Shown one piece after another: positions 20,300 to 31,449 of a stretch of 64,000 bases of DNA. The notes below the pieces were generated by a model, which saw only the letters and a program-made list of their open reading frames with translations, did not search any database and was not told where the DNA came from. This DNA comes from Chaetoderma sp. LZ-2023a. Lineage: Eukaryota; Mollusca; Caudofoveata; Chaetodermatida; Chaetodermatidae. The stretch's first letter is position 1. Each line of letters starts with the position of its first letter. The position numbers and the translations under genes were made by a program. The DNA lies in NCBI GenBank assembly GCA_034401795.1, contig CM067370.1:64546809-64610808 (forward strand), in the 5' to 3' direction.

Positions 20300-20741
20300 T
20301 TAATGAACTGATAGAATGCCTCGATTTGACATGAAGTTTCTTGCCATAGTAGCTTTTGCCCATCTAATTGCCGTCGACTTTGCCTTACCTAAATTAAGGT
20401 TTGTTGCCGCTTGAGTTTTGATAATTTCGGATATGACGGTGCCTAAACTAAAATTGTAATGGTCTATTATAGACCGAACGAGGGAATTTGCCCAATCAAA
20501 GTTAACTTTCTTGATATCAATTACTATCTCTATATTGGGAATACGCTTCTTAGTATGAGAGTTAAATCTTGTCATTATCCCATCAAGAAGTAATATCTTT
20601 GCAAACTGCCATGAATGAATGGAATGAATGGCGGTACACATTTGGCAAAATTGTGATGCTAAGCGTCTGGTTGAAGCAGTTGGTTTCGATGTCTAAGAGA
20701 TCTGCTCTTATGTTATCAGCGGTTATTCCTGTCGACATTAC
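20300..20741 (-). pseudogene. N-terminal ORF of the Penelope-like relic
   Basis: It begins with ATG at about 20741 (STGITADNIRADLLDIETNC) and continues through the frame 20641-20300, which includes IEIVIDIKKVNFDWANSL. No known domain. It lies upstream of, and on the same strand as, the SGNH-like segment and is probably its N-terminal part, separated by stops and frameshifts. Confidence 0.4.
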
Positions 20742-21262
20742 GATTCACTTCGATTAAATTAAATTAGCCCCGAACCGTGCCTCTTAACCTAATTACAAAA
20801 TATTGAAAAGATTTCACAAGTCTTCTCTATAGGAACTGCAAACGAATGAGCATCCACCTGGAATAGTTCTAGCCATGTCTTGAAGGATGCATTTACTATA
20901 TTTATTACTGATGACAGTAGCGATTCCATAATTTCTTTCAGAGGAGGTAAACGATGAAAAATTTCCCCAATTTGGCAAATGTACCCAAATTTGGTGTACA
21001 GTTTTAGGGAAACGTGCATCTATGGAAAATATTTTGAAAATCTGATGTCCTGAGAAGATATTTCTTGCATTCAGAGTGAAAAGCTTTAGGAAAAAAAATC
21101 TTGGCAAATCTGTATTTCTGCAAAATATATCCCCAATTCGTTTTCAGATATGGCATTCTGCACCTATTTCCTCTGCAGTAGAAACGCCACTGGCTGGCGA
21201 ATAACACTTGAGACTCCACGTTGAATAGACCCAGCATACTACGCTAAGGAGATAATACATAC
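20742..21262. other. Spacer / start of second intron of the vWA gene
   Basis: No exon recognised. Minus-strand frames here lack domain motifs. A GTATGT donor at 21262-21257 starts an intron, so later exons of the vWA gene should lie to the left, possibly beyond the retroelements. Confidence 0.45.
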
Positions 21263-21856
21263 CTGGACAATACTGCCTCCAAATAATTGGGTCTACAGTT
21301 GGTTGACCCTGACCCTGATTGGTTCGTCGTTCAAATTCAGAGAAGTCTGATTCTATGTGCAGCAAATAATCGGCGTCCCCCAATTCGGTTATGAGCTCTG
21401 GGTAAACATTGTCAGTTACAGTTGTGAGTGAGATTCGTGTAAAGCCATCTGCGCGAGCCAACCTAATCTGCTCTACCGACTCTAGGGTATAGTCGGCACC
21501 ACCAAATCCTAACGGATCTTCACCTACGATGAGGACCATATATTGAGGCACACCGGGACGCCTGTTCGCTTGACTGGACATGCGGGCACACTCAATGCCC
21601 AGGTCGAGATGAGAGATACCGCCTACCATTTGAATGTTACCAATTGCGAGTCCTTGTCCATGTGTAATTTGCTCTTGCGCCGTTGTGCCGTAGCTACATA
21701 CGGAAATCTGAGGACCGGTCCGTCGATTTGGTATTGTACGGGCAAACAGGTTGCCTAATCCGCTTCGAGCTCCAGCCATCAATTGCGGCAATTCAACCAT
21801 AGTATCAGAGGCTGTTAGAACAATGTAGATATCAGCTAGTGTGGTGCATGTTTGGC
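21263..21856 (-). CDS. Secreted von Willebrand A-domain protein, exon 2
   Basis: The exon is 594 bases, bounded by TTTCAG at its 5' side and GTATGT at its 3' side, with phase-1 introns on both sides. It encodes one whole vWA domain: a Cys at its start (QTCTTL) and another at its end (RQYCPG) would close the domain. The beta-1 strand reads ADIYIVLTASDT, the GG-turn reads VGGISHLDLGIECA, and the beta-4 strand reads YMVLIVGEDPLG. vWA domains bind ligands, usually through a metal site (MIDAS: DxSxS, T, D). Here the first Asp is Thr, the Thr position is not conserved and the second Asp region is altered, so metal binding is unlikely. The protein is probably extracellular, in matrix, mucus or body fluid. 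Later exons are not identified, so length is unknown. Confidence 0.85.
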
Positions 21857-23148
21857 CTGAAACCAAAGAAAACATAATACTAGAAAACGGGATAAAACAA
21901 CAAAACGACTTTTTTGTCATATTACTAATAACTCGCAAAGCCCATGGGGTTTTCCTGCAACATTCATGTATCATGGATGAGTCTGCGCTCTTGCATTCCG
22001 TGTTTAAGTTCGTGCGTTCGTGCACGAGTACGCGCTGGAGGATGGGCAAGCAGTTGGACCTAAAAATAGCCGCTAAATATGTATTTATGATACAATAGTT
22101 TCTTGCATCGCCATTAAATAATATTTTGCGGAAATGTAACTCTTTTTTAAATGCTGATTGTGTTTATTTATTTTCCTGACAAATGTCTTGCTAGATTTAG
22201 CTGGAATTCCCTCGTGTAAGATGATACTCGGTGCAGAGGTGTACCGTGTATCCATCATGATGATGGTGTTTGCGTAAATCAGAGCTCAGCTGAAGTACCA
22301 ACCGGATTCGCCGAGAATCTAGTAATATCAGTTTCACATCAGTGATGGATGTAAGAAAACTGTAATGTAATCATATTTATTGATTTACGTATACTTTAAG
22401 TTTCAGCGATCTGGCAACTGTGTACTGTATGACGTCATCATTACAAATGGCTAGAAAAATAATCAAACCAATAAATCTAACAGCTTGAATAAATCTACGT
22501 ATTCCTGCCCACAACCCTGCCATCCAGAACATTGTAAAACATTAGGCTAAAATAAAAGGTTTAGACATAATCCATAGCAGATGAAATCTCTACGCCAATT
22601 GAAATCTGTTTGGTTAACTTGTAAGGCTGTTGACATGAAATCCTCTGCTGTGAAACCGTCATGACCTTCACTCCTTGTCAGTATATCGTCGTAACAACAA
22701 GAGAGGAAAGCTTGTGAATCGTTTACTAATTTTGATCGTGCCAATCCAGTAAAGCGCCTATTGAATATTCAACAACGTATTTCTTAAGATCATAAAGAAT
22801 TTGCCATAGCAGTGTGTTATAGGCCTGCCACGTGCCAGCTCGTTTGTCGTTGAATTTTCTGATTGAAGTGGAGCGGCCATAGGATTAGGATCTCGCTATT
22901 GGTATGGCGTTGAGATGCCATTATCAAGCAAAGGCCTAAAATATTGCCTGGGTTCACAGAATAAAGAGATCCTACCTCCTCGCGCTCAAGTATATGGCGT
23001 CACAATTAACTACATCACGTGATGGCTGACGTCACAATGAAAATGTGTGACTTGGTAAGAAATTATACAGGGGCGGGGTTGAATTACTGTAGCGTATGAG
23101 TGTATTTTTACCGTGTGGGGATGGGGTGGGGAGAAAATACCGAAAGGG

Positions 23149-23171
23149 TGAGGGAGGGGGGGGGGGGGGGG
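23149..23171 (+). repeat. Poly-G tract
   Basis: A near-continuous G run within the intron, preceded by GGGTGAGGGAGG. It may form G-quadruplexes and is error-prone in sequencing. Confidence 0.8.
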
Positions 23172-24250
23172 CTGTGGCTAGTGCCATGTTGCTCTCTTGC
23201 TCTCAAGCCTATGTGTAAGGCCATTTTGCCGTGTAGCGTACGGTTCAAAATCGAAAGACCTCTTAATAAGCCTACATGCGGGCTATTGCTCCGCACCTGG
23301 CACCGAATCTTACCAACCACCAATTTGTCTTCGCAAACGCTCGCTACGCATAACTTATCAGACTGTCACATAAAAAGAAACTCGCTTGCTCAATAATTTA
23401 GACATACAGCACCCACTGGAACTGGATCGGGATATTTCACAGTATATGAGGTATAAATGGAACATCGTCATGGAAATGATGCCAGGCGAATGTAATAAAT
23501 CCAAAAAAATTAAATCTCGATGCTTATATGAAGTGCCATGACATGTTATAGAAATTGTCTCCACGCGATACCCAAAATGACGTATCTAAAATGTCATATC
23601 AGTGACGTGCAGCCAATTAGTCCAGCTAAGTATAAAGCGGAATGCTTATATAACTAGGCCCTATGGATTTCTTGATCTATTACGGTACCATTTATATATT
23701 CTCAGAAAGCAAAGACTGTTGCTAATTACTGTAAAAGTCATCCATATTGGGCACTATATCAAAGGTTGTCATTAATGACCAGCAGATGGCACTTACTGTA
23801 ACTCATTTACAATAGTAAATGGCCATATTTATAAGGCGTCAAAGCACAAAAATTCGTTAAAACAGGCATATCTGTCAATAACGGGACATTCCTAAATTAA
23901 TAAGACAGAATAATATTAACATATCCTATTAGAACATGAACACTTTGAATGGTTCCGATGAGCCTAATTCCGGGTCTTGGCCGATGGACTGCGCAGGGGA
24001 ATATGACACAGTCTGTTATGCAAAATACGTGTGTGTTACTCCTATGCATACACGTATTTTACTGCCATTGTTTCAACTATTATTTAGGACCGTTTAATAA
24101 AACCCTATCTAAAACGAATAGGTTGAAACCTACCAGCAACGGTTTTAGCGTTTCTATTGGCGCACACATACGCAGTAAGCAGCTATGCATTATGAACTAT
24201 ATTTTGTGGTGGAGAATAACGAAAAAGGAACGAATCTGATAGGAGAGTAA

Positions 24251-24625
24251 TTAAAGGTGCATATTTACGCCAAATGGCTTGATCATAAAATTGCTAAAAC
24301 TATATACTTTTAGAGGCTTAAATTATGTACCTAAATGTAATGAAACGAAATAAATCTTAAGACATGATGGTTTCATTTCGTATAAATTTACATAATTTTT
24401 TTAGTTGTGCGGTTGAATTAGGGACTCGTGTCTCTAATTCAATTTCACAACTTAGAAACTTATATTACTTATATTATATTTTATATAAATTTACACGTAA
24501 GGAAATCATCATGTCTTAAGATTTATTCCGTTTCATTACATCTAAGCACATAATTGAAGCCTTTAAAAGTAAATAATTTTAACATTTTTATTTTGAAGCA
24601 TTTTTGTGTGAGTATGCACCTTTAA
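24251..24625. mobile_element. Fold-back MITE with TTAA ends
   Basis: The ends are TTAAAGGTGCATA (24251-24263) and TATGCACCTTTAA (24613-24625), a perfect 13-base inverted repeat. The inverted relation continues inward over most of the element (for example ATAAATCTTAAGACATGATG and its complement) to a central palindrome around GGACTCGTGTCTC. A TTAA at each edge would be the target duplication typical of piggyBac-type transposases; the TIR would then start AGGTGCATA. No coding capacity. Confidence 0.75.
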
Positions 24626-24838
24626 CAATGAAAATTCTCTGTTGGACGATGAGATAGATATCGTGAGTGTTTGGATGCAAGTTTTTATGCGAAAAGAATT
24701 TACCATTTCTTCATCATGCATCTAAGTGTAACAATCTTATGCACCATGTGTTCTATCCTGTGTTCTGTTCCTTTCACTGAGTATAAACGCATGTTTGATA
24801 GATATGCTTAGTGAGGTATTAGTCGTTTTCTTACATAC

Positions 24839-24902
24839 CTTGAGCCTGCGTGTACGCCAGCAGCCCCACGACAAACAATACGACCGGTAATAGTAACCTC
24901 AT
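24839..24902 (-). CDS. Secreted vWA protein, exon 1 (signal peptide)
   Basis: ATG at 24902 opens a 64-base coding exon ending at a GTATGT donor in phase 1. It encodes MRLLLPVVLFVVGLLAYTQA plus Q and the first base of a Gly codon: a basic start, a strongly hydrophobic core and a small-residue cleavage region (A-x-A type, TQAQ). Phase and reading agree exactly with exon 2, where the split Gly codon is completed. An A at -3 gives a fair start context. The upstream sequence has a possible 5'-UTR acceptor (ATCGACAG, about 24940), so the promoter may be further right. The exon is too short to stand out without the splice match. Confidence 0.8.
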
Positions 24903-25009
24903 TCTGAATTGTAGCCTCGCTTCAGTAAAAATCAATGCACCTGTCGATAGAGAAGTTAGAAATAAAGACAAACAATTTTATGCTCATTCTGAGAATTTAA
25001 CCTACCGCT

Positions 25010-25330
25010 AAACACCTTATATAACAGCCGCGAAGCACCTTATATAACAGTCGCTAAATATCTTATATAACAGTCGCTAAACACCTTATATCACAGTCGC
25101 TAAGCAGTTTATATAACAGTCGCTAAACACCTTATATAGCAGTCGCTAAACACTATATAACAATCGCTAAACACCATATATAACAGTCAATAAACACCTT
25201 ATATAACAGTTGATAAACACGTTATATAGCAGTCTATAAATACAGTCGCTAAACATCGTATATAATAGTCGCTAAACACCTTATATAATTGTCGCTAAGC
25301 GCCGTATATAGGCCTAACTGTCGCTAAATT
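25010..25330. repeat. TATA-rich minisatellite upstream of the vWA gene
   Basis: About 13 imperfect copies of a 23-base unit close to CGCTAAACACCTTATATAACAG. Most units keep the palindrome TTATATAA. Its near edge is about 110 bases upstream of the vWA start codon. Units vary by substitutions and small indels and decay toward the right end. Confidence 0.9.
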
Positions 25331-28002
25331 TGGAATTTTTCCTAATGAGTTTATCGAATTATTGTTCATTTCGAATAATGGATTGATGCGTTCTGGTGTA
25401 TACGTCAAATCGTTCTATAACCTATGTATGAGCCATTAAGTGTCTGCCTACTGAATTTCTGCAGACGACATTTCTCAGGGGAGTTAACTCTGGGTATGCT
25501 GAATATGCTGCAAACAATTTGACTGAAAGTTATCATTTGGAATGCACACAGGATAGTGCGTATTTAAGATCATATGACTACTCATCTCTACGAAGCATCT
25601 GCTTCTGCTGGCTCCAAGGGCAATAGTCCACGATAAAGAACTTCAATGAAGTGATGATACAGAGATATAAGGGCTAAACATTAAGAGAACGTTCAAAACA
25701 GGAAAGATTTTCAATATTCGAATTCGTAACGAAACCGTGTGTATCTCTGCGTTTTAGATAGTAAATATATAGATATAGATATATTCTATTGGAAATGATG
25801 CATCGTATTATTCATTCGGAAAAGGTGTCCATGTAATGATTAATTATATTATACACAGTCATACAACAGCAATCGCAGGGCTTCTTGTGGATCTAACGTG
25901 GTATAATGCGGATTGCATCTCTGCAACGCATACATGCATCTGTAAAACTTCATTGACATAAGATGTGACATTGTTGAACACAAATTGTTAACATAATTGT
26001 CTAAACACATACAACATATAATAAATTCCGCAAATTCCATCTCCAAGTCACTAAGATTGCAGCTTTACACGATGCAGAATACTGCTTGGAAGCTTCATAT
26101 AAAACTGACCCATCGATTGTTGAGAAATAACGGCACATTTTGTTCACAAAGAAACAGCGAATCATACTTCATGTGCAAAATCGCGAAACATTTAACATGG
26201 GAAATGTCTTACTATCCTGGCGAGATAGACGACCAGACATGACGTTATTTATATTGCGTACCAGCTGCACACTGGCAAGTTCATTGACAAGTGTTATTTG
26301 ATAGTAAATGTTGGAGTTCCCATAATTCATAAGCAAAATATTCGTGTCAAATGACATCATTTGTGGGAAATTTCTCAGTGAAATAAGAAGTAATTAACTA
26401 GTATGTGATTTCAATGATACAATAACACCAGAAATAAGCCACCATGTACTGTTGAATATTTTGAACATTTCTTACATCGTATTCAGAATTGCACCAACTA
26501 ACATGCGTTTTTGAAACATTTTAGGGAACTTATTTCTTAGCTGCCCCATATGTTCATATTTGAACTGGTGGAATATGGATTTTTAACTTTGTCATCTTGA
26601 AGATTTATTTTAAAAATAAATTCAGGCAGGCAATGCCTCCCGCCACTGTATCCAGTTCACATTAAAAGCACGTTAAATCGTATTCAACAACGGTGTCAAA
26701 AATTTCAAATTTAGGAGTTGTCACAAGGAGCCTAATTTCAAAATTCCAAAAAACACCAACTATTTCTTGCATACTGTTTTTAATTTAATAAACATGTGCC
26801 CTAAATAAAACACATTCGTTGCACAAGTCTTGAAAACTAACCAAATAGGCCCTATTTTAATTTAAGAAAGAATTTAAAAAATGCTTACGTTGGTCGGTAA
26901 GTGTTTGACAACTATCCAAATGGTAATCTGCCGCTTGTCTCCGACCTTTCCTTATCGCAGTCTGATTTTATACTCCTTCATGTTGCAGCAGGTTGGCGGG
27001 GCTTAAAGATTACATTCTCCCCCCTTTTCATCAAGGCGGGGCTTACGTCTCGGAAAATATTTCGGCAGCTAGCTAATCTAACGAGAGCGTCTACAAATCG
27101 CCTCGATTCATTAGGGGTTTGGTTGAAATTGTACAACCCCGTATCCGAACACTTGCCACTTCAGTATTCATTATTGCTTTCCAGTCGAGAGACAAAGTGT
27201 AGCTCTGTTAGCAACATGATTTAGCACACGCCCGCTTGAACAAGCAATTTTTTTGTACACGCACGCACCCACGTACGTACGCACGCACGCACGCACGCAC
27301 ACGCACACACATATTGTAAACCTGAATTCAGCGATTCAGGAGTATAGTAGTTAAAACATAATGGAGAAAATGAAGTTGTTATACATAATATGATGGTAGG
27401 TTTATAATTACATGCCTCAAGGTAAATTTGTTGCGCATGAGCGCTCATAACTATATTGCGCTATCATCAACTTATAGCTTGCTAAGTCTGACATCATACA
27501 CGTGCGTCGGTGCCCGGATCTAGAAGGGACTTATGCGACTATATATTAGACACAGGGGTTAGGGCCTATGGTTAATGCATTGCATTACACAAGTGGATGC
27601 ATCCATGTTCTTATTAACATCCATATATAAATAGTTTGCCTTTATTTCGTCCGAATTCTATATTTATGACGTCATCATTTGTGGCTCAGTAACAACATTG
27701 CGTTTTCATTTAGCAGTCACGGTAAACCCGGAAGTACGCCAGCACTTAACGCGCCTATCTGTCGTCATGGTATTAAGACCCTCTTTCTGTATTATTGCAT
27801 CGAATCTCAAGACAATTCACCTTTCCAGAGTATCCATCCATCATCTGACCTCGTATGACGTCATAATCAGCTCAGCGCGTATATGATGATGTCACAATCA
27901 TTACGTCACAAAGGGTTCCATATAGACCGTCATCAAATCTCCAAGAGTCCGACGCGTTGTATAAATTGTATGTCTTTGTAATTCTTTGCTATTTAATAAA
28001 CA
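25331..28002. other. Intergenic stretch with no gene seen
   Basis: AT-rich, with short frames only. It contains a CACG/ACGC-type microsatellite at 27256-27312. No domain, signal peptide or convincing splice sites. Confidence 0.5.
27256..27312 (+). repeat. (ACGC)n/(ACGT)n microsatellite
   Basis: Tetranucleotide array of ACGC with interspersed ACGT units, grading into CA repeats. Minus-strand Cys/Val/Arg frames here are translations of it. Confidence 0.9.
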
Positions 28003-28384
28003 TGCTGTTGAATATTGTGAAACTTATTTGACTGGGCGCTGTTGCTGCCTTAGTATTCAATACCTGACCTGTGTATTTTTTTGGAAATTGATAATCAGGT
28101 AGTTCAGAGATCGATGATCCCAACACGAGCGAGGTGTGGGTGGAGCTTAGCTAGTGAAGGGCGGGGCATAGCTAAAACCGGAAAGGTCCATTAATATCTT
28201 GTTTTGCCTAGCAATAGATAGACGCTTGCATAAGGCAGATCCGATCTGTCAATCAAATATATGGCGTCATAATCAATTACGTCGCATGTAGGTGTAATGA
28301 CTGACGTATCTCGGTTTGCCAGGAATACTGAATACTCCGCCAAGTGTACCCAATCAGACTAGTTTCAAAATATTCATCAGCTTA
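28003..28384. repeat. Fold-back repeat (MITE-like)
   Basis: The left arm 28003-28038 (around TGTTGAATATTGTGAAAC) and right arm 28349-28384 are imperfect inverted copies; the right arm continues to about 28431 and is matched again at 55-152. The interior has no coding capacity. Confidence 0.5.
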
Positions 28385-28431
28385 CCGTGAAATAGGGATT
28401 CTGGGAATTCAGGTTTAAAGTATATAAATCA

Positions 28432-29218
28432 TTGACCCCTACATGCGCAAAGCATTGGCAGAGCTTAGCTGGAAATGGGCGGGTCAGATCTAGAAATTGG
28501 TGTGGCATAATTAGAAATGGATCCCTCTATTGTAACATATTAAGATTAATCCGTACAGTTGCGAATTCGGGTTACCTCCGCTTCCCGTTAGTAGTAGTAA
28601 TAATAGGGTGGGATAGACGCGTTTTTGATTGTGTTTCACAAGCCACATGATTTCAAGGCGGTGTTTGTGGAAGGAAAACGTCATGATTGGCGGACTTGAA
28701 CCAAATTTGTTATGTGAGTTGCACTTCTGTTTATGGGAGTAGTAATGGGTGGGGCTGTGCGTTATTGTTCTTCCCAGCAGGGGGTCTTCGAGAACAATGG
28801 GTTTTTCAGGAGATCAAAGGAATAGCTTGCGGAATGGTATGTTGAGAACAATGGCGTACAGCGGTACACGCATTCTAGAGAACAATGACGCACAGAACGC
28901 CACGTTTTTCTCGATAACAATGACGCACAGCCGGACACGGTTTTTTTGATTTGCAACACTCTGGAATGTTCTATTATTTTGAATTAGTTAACCATTAAAA
29001 GTTTAAAAGTTGTGTATTTTACGTTTAAACGTAGTGGCGGCGCGCCCCCCTCCGTGGTTATCTACCGTTGTAAAAATAATAAGAGAGTAATGTAAGAGAA
29101 TAGAGTTTAAGAGGTGTTCCGATAATGGAGGTCGTATGAGGTTGAGGATGTATGAGGAATTACGGTATTGATGTTTGAAAATAATTTGACTGTTTCGTCG
29201 CTAACGTCATTAGTAAAC
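28432..29218. other. Spacer before element C
   Basis: No gene seen. It contains a small tandem repeat at 28786-28945. GTAAAC at 29213-29218 is the possible target-site copy for element C. Confidence 0.5.
28786..28945 (+). repeat. Short tandem repeat, about four units
   Basis: Units share GAGAACAATG followed by ACGCACAG-like and ACACG-TTTTT-like words; the period is about 40-45 bases and the copies are imperfect. Confidence 0.65.
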
Positions 29219-31444
29219 TGTATAAACCATTATACCACTAACAAAATATTATTATTGCGAGAGGAAAGTGCCTCGCGCAGACCTCTGTCACAGGAAAATG
29301 CCTTCAATGCTAAAGCGGAGGAAGAGAGCTGGCAAAAAGGGCGACTTTCTTGTTCAAACATATGCTAAGTGTGTAGTTTGAGTCAACCTAGTGAAGCGGT
29401 AATTTATCGTGATGCATGCTGTATTATGTGAAAATGGGGTGGATGATTTCCAGAGAATTCAACACCGTCACGTTATGTGGGGGTGAACATACTGTATTGG
29501 TAGTTGCCGCTTTATTTATGTGGTCCTTCTGCTAAATCCTAAACTAACCTTTAGTTGTTAGGTACATGTTCTATGCTTAGGCCGCTAGTGGCAGGGATTT
29601 CTACCTGTCTTTAAATACATGAGCCTGACTGGCGGAAATTCTCGGTTTCCATATGGTCACCTTAAGAAGCATCCCCCTCAGATAGACAGTGTGCGGGCAT
29701 GTCACGGTGTGAGCTTCAGAATCATATAAGGATCATATTACTTAGCATACTGCAACCACATACAGCATCACTAGGACAAGTCATAGTTGCATAAGCAATT
29801 GAAAAGCACATATATGTTTATGGTGGGGAGGAGGAGATAGATATCGAACTACAGTGACCTTCCCGTGAGGGCGTCCTGGGTTCCAAGACCACACCCAGTC
29901 ACAGTGAAGAGTTAGAGGGAGATCTGTGCCCTGGTCCGTCACCTGATGTGTGTCAGCGGCGGATCGTGCAAGATCCGACCCCGGGGACTAACATTTACCT
30001 GTCGTTAGGGTTATGCTAAAGGGCCCAGGGATGCACTGTTGGCCAGTTAAAATAATATAATGTTTTTGCAGTGCTCCCTACGCTACACTAACTAGTGTCC
30101 AAAGATACAGAGTGGGGGAGCGTGTGTGTTTGCAAAATCGACACTTTGGTCTTCACCTCTCGGAAACCCCAATAGTTTCCAGAGTCGGATCACACCAACG
30201 TGTGCATGGAAAGTCCAGAAAATCTGGAGGTGCATAGAAAGGCATAATCACTCATATGTTAATAAGGAGGCCCTAAGGTACATGGCTAATTTATACCAAC
30301 TAGCCGGTGTGCAGGGTTACATATCCGCTACATCCGGAAAAGCGGCTCACACAAATGACTCCTAAGGTGCGATCGCTCTAACTACTTTTAAACATATCCT
30401 ATCGAGCTAAAATAGCCAGGTTTAGTCATTCACATGTCATGTGCACTCAATCAGAACCTGAATAGTGACCTCAGTGAAAAAGTGATGGGTGGGGGTGGGT
30501 GGGTTGGGGGAGAGGTAGTGCGGATTTATTGTTGCTGTACGGTGTAGTCTAGTTACTGTGGTCCTAGTATTTTATATAATATAAATAAAACAGGTAACTA
30601 GGATGACTGCTGTCATATATAACCAATTATCACAGTATTTACAATAAATAAGGTCACTCGACCTTGTGGTGCTCGTTAGTCATAAGCACAAAATAAAGAT
30701 AATATATACATTACAAATATAAACTATAAAATGCGGTCTCAGATGACCGGTCGGTACCTATTAGTAATCAGTACCTACAAATAAACATAAAATACAATAA
30801 TACAAAAATAGAGTTAGATGAGTGCCTATTAGCTATCGGTACGGAAAAAGTTCATAGATCACTGTACATGATGCGTCACAGATGAGGAATGCGAGATGGC
30901 ATGATTCTGAAGTTGCTTGGAAATATCTGCAGGCAAACTGTTGATGCGGCTCACTCTCAAAGACGGTGAAGAAGAACGATTGTAGATGCGGATGTCTACT
31001 AGATAGTCATACTAACTTACATATCTTAATTTTACAGAGTGCCAAAAGTTTCTTACTGTAGCGGAAATTGGAAGCTGCCCTATAGTAATGAAGGGCTACA
31101 GTTGAAAGTTAATTAATACATGTGCATCGTCTGTGTACACAATACATGTGCACCGCATAGCTTGTGCGGTGCACCAGGTAATGCTCCACTAGTCTGTGGT
31201 CTAAAAGGTAAATATCACACACAACACATTGCCTGGAGTTTGATCACCACTTTTCGCATGGTCCAGCAGATCTGATGAGTCATCCACCAAGAATCACCAC
31301 TCCTACATACTACGAGTTCATTACATCGGGGCGACAAGGCCCATCTGCAGGAAGAATCCTCTGACGTTGTTGCTGGTGAGGGTCCCTTCCTTATTTGTTT
31401 AGTTTATTTGCCATCAGGTGATATCATCCCGAGAGCAATTCAAA
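29219..31444 (-). repeat. 3' LTR remnant of copy C
   Basis: It aligns with 49092-51275 in the same orientation, including the U5 stem-loop GCGAG (29257-29261)/CTCGC (29272-29276). The U3 part and promoter, which would lie to the right, are missing at the junction with B (31440s). A G-rich run at 30487-30510 has no counterpart in C's 5' LTR. Confidence 0.75.
30487..30510 (+). other. Potential G-quadruplex motif
   Basis: Five G runs of three or more, separated by one or two T residues (GGGTGGGGGTGGGTGGG, then TT and five G). This is a textbook intramolecular quadruplex pattern. Confidence 0.7.
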
Positions 31445-31449
31445 TGGGG

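Larger units (their letters stand above)
17799..20741 (-). mobile_element. Penelope-like retroelement relic with SGNH-like upstream ORF
   Basis: On the minus strand, in order: an N-terminal ORF from about 20741, an SGNH-hydrolase-like segment (19275-18856), an RT N-terminal segment (about 18850-18550), the RT1-type phrase DIVIKPADKGSAT (18543-18358), and a C-terminal part with NPNLRDIMVKS and HFNLPGHS (18258-17799). These words are characteristic of Penelope-like elements. Most of the RT palm is missing between about 18400 and 18260. Many stops are present, and there is an imperfect tandem duplication of about 110 bases at 19471-19700. Confidence 0.7.
21857..24838 (-). other. Intron 1 of the vWA gene
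   Basis: About 3 kb from GTATGT (24838) to TTTCAG (21857). It contains a poly-G tract (23149-23171) and a complete fold-back MITE (24251-24625). No other gene seen on either strand. Confidence 0.75.

Noticed and set aside
22547-22744. Minus-strand frame inside intron 1 of the vWA gene as an extra exon
   Set aside because: Exon 1 and exon 2 join exactly in phase without it, and no flanking splice sites were evident.
25010-25330. CRISPR-like array
   Set aside because: Repeats are directly adjacent and imperfect, without unique spacers of constant length; this is a minisatellite in an animal genome.
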